Shown: positions 23,301 to 28,828, counted from the stretch's first letter. The stretch is DNA of 34,485 nucleotides from JBAZYK01 sp964582265 (GCA_964582265.1 CAZOQT010000008.1:1-34485); one strand, 5' to 3'. A program made the numbers and translations. Notes: a model not told the origin generated them from the letters alone.

Positions 23301-24430
23301 ATACTGACATTCCTCAGAATCATCCTTATTATGATGACATGTTTAAATTATGGATTCGCCGTATTTTTGAAGGAATTCCGGGTTGGGAAGAAAAATCTTT
23401 TGAGCCGGATTCGTATATTACCCGTGCAGAATTTGCAAATATCATGCTAAAGATTTTCTGTATTATTCCAAGAAAAGAAGCTTATGAAGGACCTTCTCCG
23501 TTTAGCGATGTTCCATATGTTCAAGGTAAATTACCTTGGTACTATGCGATTATTAAGGAAGCCCACTATCAGGGCTTTGTGACTGGTTACTTGGGAGATC
23601 AAACTAATATCCCATACAAACCTAATGCAACTATTACACGTGCAGAAGCAGTTAAAGTTATTTTAGAAGCTTTGCAGGCTCAAGAAGTAATAAATATGGG
23701 CAAAATTCCGCAAGCTCCAAATGATAAAGCTTACTATGCGCCTTATCTACAAATTGCCCAGGATTTAACGCCTTATTTAAAGAAAGCAGGTTCGGTTAAG
23801 AAACCATTTATTATCACCGCAGAAGAAGCGGCTCGTCCGGAAGATCCTGTTACCAGGGCGGGGTTCCTAGCGATGGCAGATCGTGTTTTAACAACTTCAG
23901 ATTGTTCAGTTATAGATGATGATAATGATGGCATGCCAAGTTACTGGGAAAGATTAAATGGTTTGAATCCATATGACTCAAGTGATGCGCCAAAAGATCC
24001 AGACCGCGATAGTTTAACTAATCTTGAGGAATTTAAGCATGGCACAGATCCACGCAATCCGGATACAGACGCGGGCGGAATGAAAGACGGCGAAGAAGTA
24101 AAGAAAAACGGCACCTTCCCGCTTGATCCTGCGGATGACAATTCGCAAAATGTTTTGGCTGCACCAAATAATTTGCCTGATCCACGAAGTGATTTGACAG
24201 AAGGTTTTTATATAATTAAGGAAGAATGTTTGAGTTGCCCTTGTGTATCCGCAATCGACCACACTGCTGATTTGATTGTTGGTGATAAGGTTTTTGGCAT
24301 AATTTCTGATCATAACAAAAATAAACCTATAATTTTCAGCAAGAGTAACGAAATCGAAATAACAGAAATTCCGCAGCCAGATGCGCCAACTTCGCATGTA
24401 GTAATTGAGAGTGGTAATATTAGCAATTAG
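8333..24430 (+). CDS. Giant secreted multidomain SLH surface protein (5365 residues)
   Basis: Single uninterrupted frame, about 16.1 kb. The N-terminus 'MSQYKKTQRIIAGLILFFF' looks like a signal peptide (cleavage near residue 32). Approximate order: 58-300, possible peptidase-C25-like Rossmannoid domain ('GVVTIGNVPLPVV', 'PYTDFEDKVYLFD'); 1130-1340, beta domain; 1393-1430, thrombospondin-3-like Asp-rich Ca repeats; 1440-1660, three SLH repeats; 1663-1787, Ca repeats ('DSDGDGMPNWFE'); 1823-2243, Ig-like domains; 2603-2763, VCBS/FG-GAP repeats; 2876-2986, DUF11-like; 3055-3103, Ca repeats; 3110-3235, hydrophobic Gly/Pro/Cys segment; 3581-3683, Pro-rich; 3763-4100, helical; 4127-4180, FG-GAP-like; 4195-4245, FnIII-like; 4275-4425, FecR-like beta segment; 4523-4630, PKD-like; 4700-5260, second copy of the beta/Ca/SLH/Ca unit; Cys-containing tail. 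SLH implies wall-polymer binding and the Asp-rich repeats imply calcium binding; adhesion or envelope scaffolding is inference. Stop TAG. Confidence 0.93.
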   Translation: MSQYKKTQRIIAGLILFFFHVQLMEVPLTKAAQDWGQSLSKFSQNFNIQNAKANDPNQIKLRLNLVAILVEDELMNNQTSYDGLSLDPKYSDELKTKSIAERVRRYAIDVQSSQPETKSIIVKIAKNAKVEDIAHMLEKHYLEGDGSKDKITKLAGVVTIGNVPLPVVNKNGYQFMSMMPYTDFEDKVYLFDGESDQYLPNPNLKFAKAEVWHGVIKPPLKGEEGNKLLASYFDKNHLYHNGNQDYSVFDKKILFADLFNEFKSMNKMQFNNYLRYLAHWEDLAYLRFNKHLADQLMQEVLGKLKDEKIPTNAKDAIAAAKDTQAQLDKYGIDSVGMADAPCDSDCEKAKAENPKLQQNNNSQEAPSSTNGMPDIQTQPLIMNFLSKYYQLFDKFLGTINDWANYTGRYKASYEDPNGNTLSDIHTIPALIGIKDEDVRVYLRKVNYSFEKAIDERAKALQSNILIPQSAHLSGTITLSNKQGTFDLLPQDFVNFSEQQADWGATTLYINGMPASSLKSAAECSVYRGSKTDGKNSVLVEATKRTDLNKDNVSDPEEQDPLKKLLKDIVLNGGCLADNYNHPERCFKTQARLPLFNIKGAQELTDPKDIPQQSQTDYRACLEFKEKNLFEKFQDDVKKYLTLYNLFPADQKDAADAMLPNYQPNAPADLIMLFGDKGVFVNLAQVLEKLNIPTNDWRQIGDQFLKTFSPVNPNPLIKEYNLQNPFPGVDSLYIKIETEPAKDKNSSAVYLPTISYHKEPTEDINNTPYTSITEQMKAGGYAQSLPIDNPRYVSFQNFQGGYEKIEYPNVFAAKSYNDFLAALNEPQNLIVDLFGKIDIQKAKDNQQFLTKMIGQEEKTDPNNQNIYSKINAAKLVDALTWRDMDIDQKHKYVFEKYLGAGQDPYVEKMKSGYEAMYFVSRGESDSFQTQFNGDYPEEDKDASFENALVADDTPPTPAPDDENGGKNKKSLLDGIIIFAWFKEIVSWVKETTNKLSATVQMEPICAVKDPADLEDGSNGEYSQTANTSKLIISADKTALKTGSGDTMKLKVIGTDNKDVLQAGDNNTIVDLAISKNNGEIVRIASTHPMQLNAGTATFILQSTDLVGKVTVTAIAKNKNLTSNTLTINSTKGSLRILSYIKNTDTVYANKIANGFIIKDKNDHIIAEVNGITGMITIKDDGYQLLTQTSEANKPVRLSVQQKSGDANILGKVVASVFFKVDGKDAVVIDNANADYLKSFANLDGTHVKDLSEKDEYVVEKATGNYNKNGVYLYVKNGEKKLKIGLIDATGNIYLAGDYSLQMKSPAQSTDPVIFQILSSDKQPRFEIYIGIKDPQVQLLKSDGDYKEYNSLNQAGADYNEVLLEGAFKTNNGSNGAVQSSESIWKKSSTSGILLDSDNDSLTDLQEVLIGADPQNPDTNGNGVKDGSEINQNQHPIKKSLPLFNDLSMQHEAFADIIRLYKRGIVSGYDDGTFKPDKLLTREEFVKLDLGAICINCTKLDEKVKSSIDAVYNQNPFPDKNFTQNLLYCVKEAKNRSIVSGYKGGAESGYYLPTNSITRAEASKIILETARQQANSKIDFDINIPNGKPWYYNYVLTAQKEHFYPKGRFNELDNLSSEQFKTWLDAQLQAGQSSKFIAWISAGITRAEFAIMVSRLLDKTDCFTDDADKEGLPDNLEKYVYGTNANNPDTDAGGVDDLIEVTNQLNPINPKDDNDSDGDGMPNWFEVKYGLNPFDASDASQDKDNDGLTNLDEFKYATEPTNPDTDAGGKSDGDEVLQKLNPLDATDDSLKSGTKTGSYVVGDNIFENYIYDQQTPAANTSLIDFQDEVPADGKSKLFIRTEILNDNGDIDTSQNGTVKIYRKKGVGDFAKISPEQVKLKKGVAETELTSSIHAGEYILQAELNGLNLPVDDKSIFVTPLDPAKIEIKTASPIIKAGGLSKTAVHILLEDENGNIVNNGTNQITVSASGPGVIAAADEDPTKDGAQISSVSGEFDLDVVSQAEAGKIILNATYDPANSLDITTDTQPANQNQKKIIAQATIDSRDDLHLALKALLPSITSDYKSVTTLEADILDKNNQIVKDFSGTAQFLLLQPELGSLVTENEVKVKDGKAYVNFQAANKAGQATVSVTLNGFDPANAVVTVTPKDTKKIVLEALNKTVEGDPAKPTEILAKLYDTDNNLATNDSTTQVTIRLTNDTKPYGTFDNPTVTAQNGVAKFTLRGTGKTGPLNVIASAASLKENAIKLQAVNTIKAVDLLNLNPQVLFASMLGSAFGDVTKENYLAGNLLFAGKTQSVVSLLSNPKPYAGLIQIDYSGRIKTLSNDRLNANVIPGNNQNAPTRIVFTDNISQENLAEVFAVGKPQTTSKALAKEADINNLNEGIYLQNIAETDDYTTAQNGEGVSLIKQGNETIKIYNNGTIKVFDNSFAVKFEPGQNDSNLILQVYDSGIAVAQIIFVYKFGGDVNKLPSDFVYSAQANYAPGVYVHMLNSSKKFELISVFSGNSTALPQGVLIVDTDEEMAKSQAPGFSYSSLEAAIDKPGIGFEGDNKFMLLFTSGNSVGEANVPFASEIGVVLGDPTVRLNNKINVSKTGFTKDLGEEIYFGNDVVQEMQPIDYNSDGKKDLLAAYENGKMRILQNNDGYPKFEDKGVLLDFPNGIVSFGVGDLDKNSQEDIVVASKDSCRKGEICVDAYLNNNGNFVRNHFNLEGFTNTNRISMIRIGDANNDGFADIVTSDDAGTIKVFYNRNGKFDKGSFVGSLGVHIDPKDNLKQELLVAYDNMPKPKANDSTSESNFRDLPVEVNTSQGEIDAANQATADKYFPGQAGEISDTAAALQEILNTNAPGLTTSAPELTTQKQKTFIFADADPYLFASEKRALDLTPPTDNIARGDKVSYAINLVNSGNSILKNLMISDIAPSIMEIEKESIVCNNCIKGETIKISETGQSLRPYIVSGFSLPAKSSITISYKAKIKDTPKVKIYLGQNLSDGYAQDNFMDIGASPDGNNTGRMTYFYSISQNPVNKEINYGTYVSAPPDPKKAAVPAVDPLGVGTPTKELFEDKDDDGIPKVIKKYQEKQTGGPNVDPKESDNDGDGLMNAWDDFNQGLEDADAAVSNAGDAVQAAIAAFTCAGGCIPMPLNFAFLATGSISAMGIPVGFDPGLPVFGWGSPTPWFMWPGAPYQTTLGGRIYLSPTMTMSLGTGICIGPYPVGACWAVTIPPALLGMAKLCESIAGGIEKALASANNAIKSVNDNLTISVGGEPAGDDADSAGRKETGGVKGSATLGSYQYKASVGTNFRLPGFPSFITKWLTDQTSEIINKLTDLPDFYFLYPDPTSIIGAVTPTKDNKQSGNSKQSQSFTLPTFSASSFKDKNGNYTVANAFNPSKILSFMNSIPLIQIDAQEVAIKIPALSAKEIEKFKADAQQWVEDERNEVNRVLALWGCGKKHLDENWTLVTEKDDYVSPYQTACDKLLLEASDLKAAVEKNIAVLQAYQELPRQILAWRNIYKKYLTQIICYIDAIIQFTGGYIKKQEDRIMLWIKMIKQIRELIETWKAILDLIINYQASCDRCSTSRFTLLELILRLFAVIPAPPVIPFPKWPDIYLDLSQIKTGLKILWPDVRFIPERIIMPKIPRLILPDVPTLTLQLPTIPVLPGPPKINLELPDLPPLPLPSLPDIPPPPKVPGLPVQIKIVINIIKNILRTLCLIKKGILPVSELMLKAHIEQMTERPLSPLLPIDLGIKLQFPPIKYESLDRIEIAGKLNFQLNFTAIYKFVNGIAEKWNGLTTDFVNIFNKTIKEASEAAQSAADAANNAAKDAVPQGNIDVGADGAKQSGLMQLISSLPSKSSVDADTAKEISEIEALYKELTGSEIPKSNNVANIDQVNALSIPVDQMTQDDLASILKQIEDKDPYLGASIKDLKQASIDLAKASKQYEKSNKEFEKDIHLKATQRYLAKDDVLLNRNLDEVKAGIALQDMPKVEIQTKLMAMRNAMISYSDDHDSENDRINNLQDLESIGRYLAQSRTLKEYLNAGQNGEIRAVAAVGNDMTNLGSASFTTSFNPTKAANDNFKAASDELSTVETFRNFAENARKEFTESTRYLADISGPSQSAGNFAPQVVPKGIYIYNSVDKVNERLIEYTAEVDQPAQMAFIDVDNDGNEDFLYAYGSNIYLKKNYKKQDNPLFYSGDPQTHVLADLMPAAPTVNNFETVVNNNKNVELTWNKATYADVDGYEIAYGLTPDAVNNSSSGKHKLGIILDNAIQKDTNEDLIKVVNKKGSYQINGSLPSEDGLIEVDQPIQTSDNSEIEIIYSSGAKIVVPSNVTYRAPRFDKADMFADNIEGDVYFTGAERSILLSGSNKFKLTNSSLVHAIVESNLNFMVNDQVVSTINMPANSVFQISKNYTEPVSLQVKKGGIEVINPDKVVQHQKLVNGLLIQPNNPIISENGGTANIRFLNGSYLRVNANEDLTLKKLDTPESPDLKVELPNGFYYARIRSFDHLGSLGTASSINLLAPTICADKAEPMPNGGDSERTVPIYKTLKIDASKSFAPQGKIISYYLDLDLNKDDDKDGDPTNDKNFGRDQDTRADSDGDGVTNNDLDDPVFEVGPFNKLGDFEVMLNVIEEALNSAQQKITIHVVVPKITLDQETASQGEVQGSIDMEESNMPIELVRNRGGVITKITSPSANSEGNYLTDDKGKFKVTDLNLKDTVVIKNSQGKIIGEIDPNTGKIILKDNNYHLEVLAAQRPLLPTRIVVIENSTGKVISTLLLIPDTNTDTTIDKADFDYNANTVAIFQGVHVKDTNTFDEFAFEKIPADDANYPGATEIIETTTKKRAAILDSGGNFYALDSRLSLRLKEAKNLDDPLIIQIVFNVGGENQSSSNGQIIGEFFIAVQSKKGLQILPISKFQSYVDEANNRGPGFDTDKDGMPDQWELIYSLNPKETADAGQDIDNDGLTNLEEFRSGANPFNSDSNGDGISDGDELKYGRTPGKKLTLPYTDIPQNHPYYDDMFKLWIRRIFEGIPGWEEKSFEPDSYITRAEFANIMLKIFCIIPRKEAYEGPSPFSDVPYVQGKLPWYYAIIKEAHYQGFVTGYLGDQTNIPYKPNATITRAEAVKVILEALQAQEVINMGKIPQAPNDKAYYAPYLQIAQDLTPYLKKAGSVKKPFIITAEEAARPEDPVTRAGFLAMADRVLTTSDCSVIDDDNDGMPSYWERLNGLNPYDSSDAPKDPDRDSLTNLEEFKHGTDPRNPDTDAGGMKDGEEVKKNGTFPLDPADDNSQNVLAAPNNLPDPRSDLTEGFYIIKEECLSCPCVSAIDHTADLIVGDKVFGIISDHNKNKPIIFSKSNEIEITEIPQPDAPTSHVVIESGNISN

Positions 24431-24465
24431 CATAATATTTTATGCATCCGTCAACCCCGTTAGAT

Positions 24466-24483
24466 CCCAAAATGGGCGTTTTT
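24466..24483 (+). terminator. Weak hairpin plus T-run after the giant gene
   Basis: CCCA-AAA-TGGG stem (4 bp) followed by CG and five Ts. The stem is short, so this is only a possible intrinsic terminator. It abuts the extended -10 of the next operon. Confidence 0.3.
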
Positions 24484-24484
24484 C

Positions 24485-24493
24485 TGCTATAAT
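24485..24493 (+). promoter_or_regulatory. Extended -10 promoter of the four-gene secreted operon
   Basis: TGCTATAAT (24485-24493) is a consensus extended -10. No good -35 is present. Transcription would begin near 24500, about 18 bases before the ATG at 24518, leaving no room for a standard ribosome-binding site. It matches the promoters at 4623-4631 and 8273-8281. Confidence 0.6.
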
Positions 24494-24517
24494 ATAAAGA
24501 TATTTTAGGTCTTATTT

Positions 24518-25174
24518 ATGCAAGAAAAGAACGATTTAGAAACTCACGGGAATCAGTTGAAAAAATTATCTTTTAAAACCCATGCATTGATGGTGGTAAT
24601 GGCTTGCCTGCTTTTTTTAGGCTTTGCCATAGATTCTACCCAAATCATTAAAGCTCAAGGTGGGGCAACCGGAGATAATTCAGTCCCTCTAAACATTTTT
24701 AGTGATTACCAAACAGACATAAATTATAAATGCGAACCTGCGATGAAGGAATTCTCTTCGCAAAAGCTAAAGGAATTTTATAATTTTTTGGAAACTCATT
24801 TTGAAAATAAAAGTTCAACAGCCTCTTTGTTAGATACAGCAATACAAAGTTACCGTGATCTTAGAAAAACTTTGATGACGGCTTATGGCCAATATTATCC
24901 GAATCAGGGGGCTTTTATTTTAAGCACTGGTGACCAACCAAATGGCTGTCTTAAAATAATTCAAACTACGTTAGATGACGCAAAAAATCTGCTCAGAAAT
25001 CATGCAATTCGCACTTCTGGAGTAAAAAAATCGGCTGGTGTTTTGGAGAAATACAAATCAATCAACACACAGCTTTCAAGCCTTAATCAACAATTCATGA
25101 ACATGAAGGCATTGCTTGATACTTTTTCGCAGAAATTGCCATGTTATGTAAAAAAGGGTGCTTGTTTAAAGTAA
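24518..25174 (+). CDS. Unrecognised secreted helical protein, first gene of operon
   Basis: 218 residues, no family recognised. A charged 21-residue N-terminus precedes a hydrophobic helix at about 22-38, and 'IIKAQGG' near 43-49 could be a signal peptidase site. The exported part looks mostly helical ('KLKEFYNFLETHF', 'SINTQLSSLNQQFMNMKALL') and has four Cys: one near its start ('YKCEP'), one mid-way ('NGCLK') and two at the C-terminus ('LPCYVKKGACLK'), enough for two disulfides. It starts 88 bases after the giant gene behind a consensus extended -10, and the next gene follows by 19 bases. Context suggests a partner or assembly factor of the giant surface protein, which is inference only. 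No Shine-Dalgarno. Stop TAA. Confidence 0.8.
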   Translation: MQEKNDLETHGNQLKKLSFKTHALMVVMACLLFLGFAIDSTQIIKAQGGATGDNSVPLNIFSDYQTDINYKCEPAMKEFSSQKLKEFYNFLETHFENKSSTASLLDTAIQSYRDLRKTLMTAYGQYYPNQGAFILSTGDQPNGCLKIIQTTLDDAKNLLRNHAIRTSGVKKSAGVLEKYKSINTQLSSLNQQFMNMKALLDTFSQKLPCYVKKGACLK

Positions 25175-25193
25175 AATCTAAAGCTAACACGAA

Positions 25194-25919
25194 ATGAAAA
25201 CAAAAATTAAAAATATTATGTCCTTGTTGCCAAACCAAATAAAATTAGTAATTGGGCTGTTGCTTGCGATGGTTCTATTTTTGGTTTTCAATGTGATTAA
25301 ATTGCGGGCTTTTGCGCCAGTTTATGGCTACTATGATGATCCAAACCGCTCAACTTCTACAGTGATTTCCGATTATCACAATTATGTGAATGGGGTTTTT
25401 AATGAGTACACTAAGGTAATGATTTCGGCTTCAATATCAGACAAAAGAGGCGACCCACCAGAAAAAGCAGAAAATTGTCCAAATGACCCCAGTTCAAATT
25501 TTAGTACATTTTGTTTAGCCGTTAATTTGCTTGGCGATGACGGCAAAAACGATCGTGGATACATAAACTATAAAAATGCATTACAAAAAAGACGCAATGA
25601 TTTAGTGGATAAAGCGGAAAAGGATCCAACAAATCCATTTAGCCAAGCGGCCCTAAATATGATGGACTCAATGACAGCGGTTCGCAATTTTGCAATTAAA
25701 AAGACTAATCTGGATCATGAAATTGATGCTGCAAAAAAAGCACTTGATGTAAGCCTTGCCACTTATGATGAATTACGTGTGCTGTATCCAATGCACAAAG
25801 AATACTTAAAAATATTCGATGCGCTGGTAAATTACAGAGATAAAATTGTGGAAGTGCGTAAGCAAACTGATCAGTTTCCAGCTACATTCATTGATGTAAC
25901 AACCTCTAAATGCACTTAA
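25194..25919 (+). CDS. Unrecognised secreted or membrane-anchored helical protein, second gene of operon
   Basis: 241 residues, no family recognised. A basic N-terminus leads to a strong hydrophobic segment at about 15-37 ('LVIGLLLAMVLFLVFNVI'), more like a membrane anchor than a short signal peptide. The exported domain begins 'APVYGYYDDPNRSTSTVI', carries three Cys ('ENCPND', 'TFCLAV' and the C-terminal 'SKCT') and is then rich in charged helices ('KKTNLDHEIDAAKKALDVSL'). Its layout (anchor, Cys loop, long helices, terminal Cys) resembles the preceding gene product, so the two may be distant relatives; this needs profile comparison. It follows the previous gene by 19 bases and precedes the next by 4. 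No Shine-Dalgarno. Stop TAA. Confidence 0.8.
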   Translation: MKTKIKNIMSLLPNQIKLVIGLLLAMVLFLVFNVIKLRAFAPVYGYYDDPNRSTSTVISDYHNYVNGVFNEYTKVMISASISDKRGDPPEKAENCPNDPSSNFSTFCLAVNLLGDDGKNDRGYINYKNALQKRRNDLVDKAEKDPTNPFSQAALNMMDSMTAVRNFAIKKTNLDHEIDAAKKALDVSLATYDELRVLYPMHKEYLKIFDALVNYRDKIVEVRKQTDQFPATFIDVTTSKCT

Positions 25920-25923
25920 GCTT

Positions 25924-27675
25924 ATGAAAAAACTGCTTTACATTTGGGGGGTAATAATGTTTAGTACGGCTCTATTAAGCCCATTTTTAAGCCATAGAGT
26001 TTTTGGAGCCGATAGCGAAAATCTGAATAATTGTGATAAAGCCGGAAGCTATTCCGAGGCGCAGGAGTGCGTGCCATTTAGTACGGCCAGCATTTTTAAT
26101 AAATTAAATTTTGTAGAAAAAGATTGGACTAGCGTGTTTGGGATGGATAATCCGGAAGATCTTGGAAAAGATTTATACATGATGATATACGAGGAAGTTG
26201 ATGTGCAACCAGAAGTTCAGGCAGCCAAAAATATTACGGGCAGATACGGCACTACCGAGGCCGAAATGGCAAAAATTTTATCTGGAAATATTGCGCCAAT
26301 TTTAAATCGAGCCCCTGCGCTCCCTCAAGAACAAGCCATTAGAAAAGTAGCAGAAATTCAACAACAATTTCAGGATGAAAAAGACTTATTGGAGATAAAG
26401 GCCACAGTTGAAGCAACAGTTACACCAAGTGAAATTTTCACTAACGATACGTTGACTGATTCAGGATTCGATTTGGTTAGAGATTTAAGCAACATCGAAA
26501 AAATTCTATTCCTTAAGGCAGATCCAATTGACGTGGGCGGAGTGTGGGCTGGAAATGATGAAGGAAGTGGGGCTGGTGCAGGTGGTGCTGGAGGAAATGG
26601 AGAAGGCTCTAAAGAAAGCCAAAATGGTGGATCTAAAAACCAGGATTCTAAGTCGCAGGCACCAGATGGAAAAAACAAACAAGTAGGTAATAAAACGCCT
26701 ATTGCCAATACAGATCCAGCCAGCAATCCCAATATATGTTTTGGCGAAAATGATTTACAAACTGCTGTGAATGCATATGATCAAAAATCTGGAATAGCTG
26801 ATTCAAAAAGCCAAAAAAACAGTTTAGGGCAAAACAGTATAGCCGATGGGGGGAGCGGTTCCTCTGCTAATAGCGGAGATTCTTTTGATGTATTGCCTCA
26901 AATAAACGGCACAGATAAGCCTGTTGAACCCGCTAAAGCAGATCAATGGGTGCAAAATGATGATTGCGCGGATAAAGTATTCTGTCTAAAAGTAAACTTT
27001 ATCAAAAAACCGGTAGTGCGCTTCCAAAATTCAGACAACTGCATTGCCTGCCATGTGGAAAAAATAAATGAAAAGCTTAAGGACACGCTAAATCATAGTT
27101 TGATTCCTGGAAAAGCTACTGGTAATTTGCTGGAACCGGAATTTTGTAAAAAGGCTGCGTCAACCAGTTTTTCTGCTATCACAATGAATTTTTACGCTGT
27201 TCCAAAGCCAGTGCAAACTCCAATCAACGATGATTTGATATATGGCGTGAACATTGGTGACGAATGGGATCGCTATTTAAGCACATATAAGCAATTTCCG
27301 TTTTACGAAAAAAATCCGCCAAAAGCTTCGGACAAAAAAGCAGACACTATCCCACCTTCAGAAACTGACCGTGCGGCCAAAGCGGCACTTTCAACTGCTG
27401 CACCCGACGCTAATTTTGACCAAATTCAGCAAGCAATTAATAAAGAACTTTCAATTAATAAACAAATGCGTGATAACCAAATTGCAATTGCAGAGCCAGC
27501 GCTGCAAAGTGATAACGATGTAGGTTTTTATCAGGCAATAAAAGGTGAATTGCAGCAGATGAATTTTTATTTTGAAAACTTTAAAAACATTATACATAGC
27601 CTGCATGAACCTGTGGACTCACTTCCTGGCAAGCAGGCCTGTACAGAATTAAAAAATAAAAAACAATGTGAATAA
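25924..27675 (+). CDS. Unrecognised secreted Cys-rich protein with low-complexity linker and CxxCH motif
   Basis: 583 residues, no family recognised. Signal peptide at about 1-28, with likely cleavage after 'HRVFG'. An N-terminal helical domain (about 30-200) is followed by a Gly/Ser/Asn/Lys/Gln linker (about 206-266) containing a run of Gly and Ala codons, then a Cys-rich region. The mature protein has about ten Cys, including 'DDCADKVFCLK' and 'NCIACHVEK', where C373-I-A-C376-H377 reads as a CxxCH. One such motif without cytochrome-maturation genes is weak evidence for heme; metal binding or disulfides are equally possible. The C-terminal part is helical and ends with two Cys ('QACTELKNKKQCE'). 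It starts 4 bases after the previous gene and ends 3 before the next. Stop TAA. Confidence 0.8.
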   Translation: MKKLLYIWGVIMFSTALLSPFLSHRVFGADSENLNNCDKAGSYSEAQECVPFSTASIFNKLNFVEKDWTSVFGMDNPEDLGKDLYMMIYEEVDVQPEVQAAKNITGRYGTTEAEMAKILSGNIAPILNRAPALPQEQAIRKVAEIQQQFQDEKDLLEIKATVEATVTPSEIFTNDTLTDSGFDLVRDLSNIEKILFLKADPIDVGGVWAGNDEGSGAGAGGAGGNGEGSKESQNGGSKNQDSKSQAPDGKNKQVGNKTPIANTDPASNPNICFGENDLQTAVNAYDQKSGIADSKSQKNSLGQNSIADGGSGSSANSGDSFDVLPQINGTDKPVEPAKADQWVQNDDCADKVFCLKVNFIKKPVVRFQNSDNCIACHVEKINEKLKDTLNHSLIPGKATGNLLEPEFCKKAASTSFSAITMNFYAVPKPVQTPINDDLIYGVNIGDEWDRYLSTYKQFPFYEKNPPKASDKKADTIPPSETDRAAKAALSTAAPDANFDQIQQAINKELSINKQMRDNQIAIAEPALQSDNDVGFYQAIKGELQQMNFYFENFKNIIHSLHEPVDSLPGKQACTELKNKKQCE

Positions 27676-27678
27676 CGT

Positions 27679-28773
27679 ATGAAAAATAAAATTTTTACAA
27701 TTAGTTTTATGCTGCTTGGCTTAATCATAGGCCAAATCGCGCCTGCATTTAATTATAAACCATTAATAACTGGGGCAAATGTAGCGAATGCTGCCGACCC
27801 AAATGCTGTAGCCGAAACTGGCAAAGAGTTGATTTGTAAAAATGGCAGTCGTGATTGGATCACTTTTCTTTCTGCAGTTATAAGTTATGACGATTTTGTC
27901 GAATATTGGAGAGATATCATCGGCATGCCTCCAGCTTTTATAAACAGCCGCTATTCTGCCAATTATTGTTTGTTTTTGGATGTGGATAATCTGTTAAGGC
28001 AAATCAAAAAGGCCAGAGAACAGGTTCGCAAAGCCTTTTACGCTTGCGATCCAAATGCGGAATCCTTTAAGAAGAATTATTATCGTCTAGAGGTTGAACT
28101 ATTCTTTTTAAGAAAATATGTTGATGTAACAAGTGGGCAGTTAATCCCGCTAAATGAAAATAAATTGTATAACGACTTACAGGAATATTTTGTAATTGAT
28201 AAGAGCTTTTTTAGCAAAGAAGAAATAAAAGTACTGTACGATAAGTTATTATTAAAATACAAACCCCGCATTGATACTTATGGCAATTGTTCTGATCCGG
28301 GATGGGAAGATCTAATCCTAAAATTAAAAGAGCTTAGAGATAACGTCAAAAGTGGATTTGGCATTAAAGATGCTGCAGAAAATATTAAAAAAAGCTTTAA
28401 TAAGGTGATAAATGCGCCTTTGAAGCGTACCGGAAATTTCCTTGGTGGGCTTATGGACGCTAAAATTAATGGAATTGACCCTAAACTTGCTTTAAGCGAT
28501 CTGATGGGTGAAATCAATAAAAACTTGCCGGATGGCTACACGTTTGATCAGCTAAATAAAGCCAATTTAGAAGATGTCTCCAGATATGATAATGCGGTTA
28601 GCAAGGCAACATATTTGGCACAATATGAAGGACTTTACAAAAATAGCAGTGCAGATATTTTTACAAATATAATGGGGCAGCTAACAACATTAGAAGGGAT
28701 TGTAACTGGCACTTTCAACTATATCAACCAAACCACGCAGTGTACAAAAGGGCTTTTAGATAAGGCATGCTAA
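27679..28773 (+). CDS. Unrecognised secreted helical protein, last gene of operon
   Basis: 364 residues, no family recognised. N-terminal hydrophobic segment at about 7-24, with a plausible signal peptidase site at 'NVANA|AD' (about 38). The mature protein is largely helical and has six Cys ('LICKNG', 'NYCLFL', 'YACDPN', 'GNCSDP', 'TQCTKG', and the final residue Cys), so three disulfides are possible. The ending 'CTKGLLDKAC' resembles the 'CYVKKGACLK' end of the first operon gene, suggesting a shared Cys-bracketed C-terminus. It follows its neighbour by 3 bases and is the last gene before the bidirectional terminator at 28879-28909. No Shine-Dalgarno. Stop TAA. Confidence 0.8.
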   Translation: MKNKIFTISFMLLGLIIGQIAPAFNYKPLITGANVANAADPNAVAETGKELICKNGSRDWITFLSAVISYDDFVEYWRDIIGMPPAFINSRYSANYCLFLDVDNLLRQIKKAREQVRKAFYACDPNAESFKKNYYRLEVELFFLRKYVDVTSGQLIPLNENKLYNDLQEYFVIDKSFFSKEEIKVLYDKLLLKYKPRIDTYGNCSDPGWEDLILKLKELRDNVKSGFGIKDAAENIKKSFNKVINAPLKRTGNFLGGLMDAKINGIDPKLALSDLMGEINKNLPDGYTFDQLNKANLEDVSRYDNAVSKATYLAQYEGLYKNSSADIFTNIMGQLTTLEGIVTGTFNYINQTTQCTKGLLDKAC

Positions 28774-28795
28774 TGTTTGCAATAAGCCAGCTTAG

Positions 28796-28828
28796 GCTGG
28801 AGGGTAGCTGGAGGATAGCTGGAGGGTT
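28796..28828 (+). repeat. Three tandem 11-bp repeats
   Basis: GCTGGAGGGTA, GCTGGAGGATA and GCTGGAGGGTT run head to tail just after the last operon gene. It is GC-rich relative to its surroundings and preceded by a small AGCC/GGCT hairpin. Confidence 0.75.

Noticed and set aside
8333..24430. Many 60-170 codon open frames on the opposite strand or other frames of the giant gene (for example 11131-11577 and 19120-19626, minus)
   Set aside because: They overlap a continuous 5365-codon frame with clear domains, and their translations show no recognisable motif. They are shadows of its codon bias.
27040..27054. c-type cytochrome call for the 583-residue protein
   Set aside because: Only one CxxCH, no cytochrome fold or maturation genes, and many other Cys in the protein. 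Kept as a finding, not a function.
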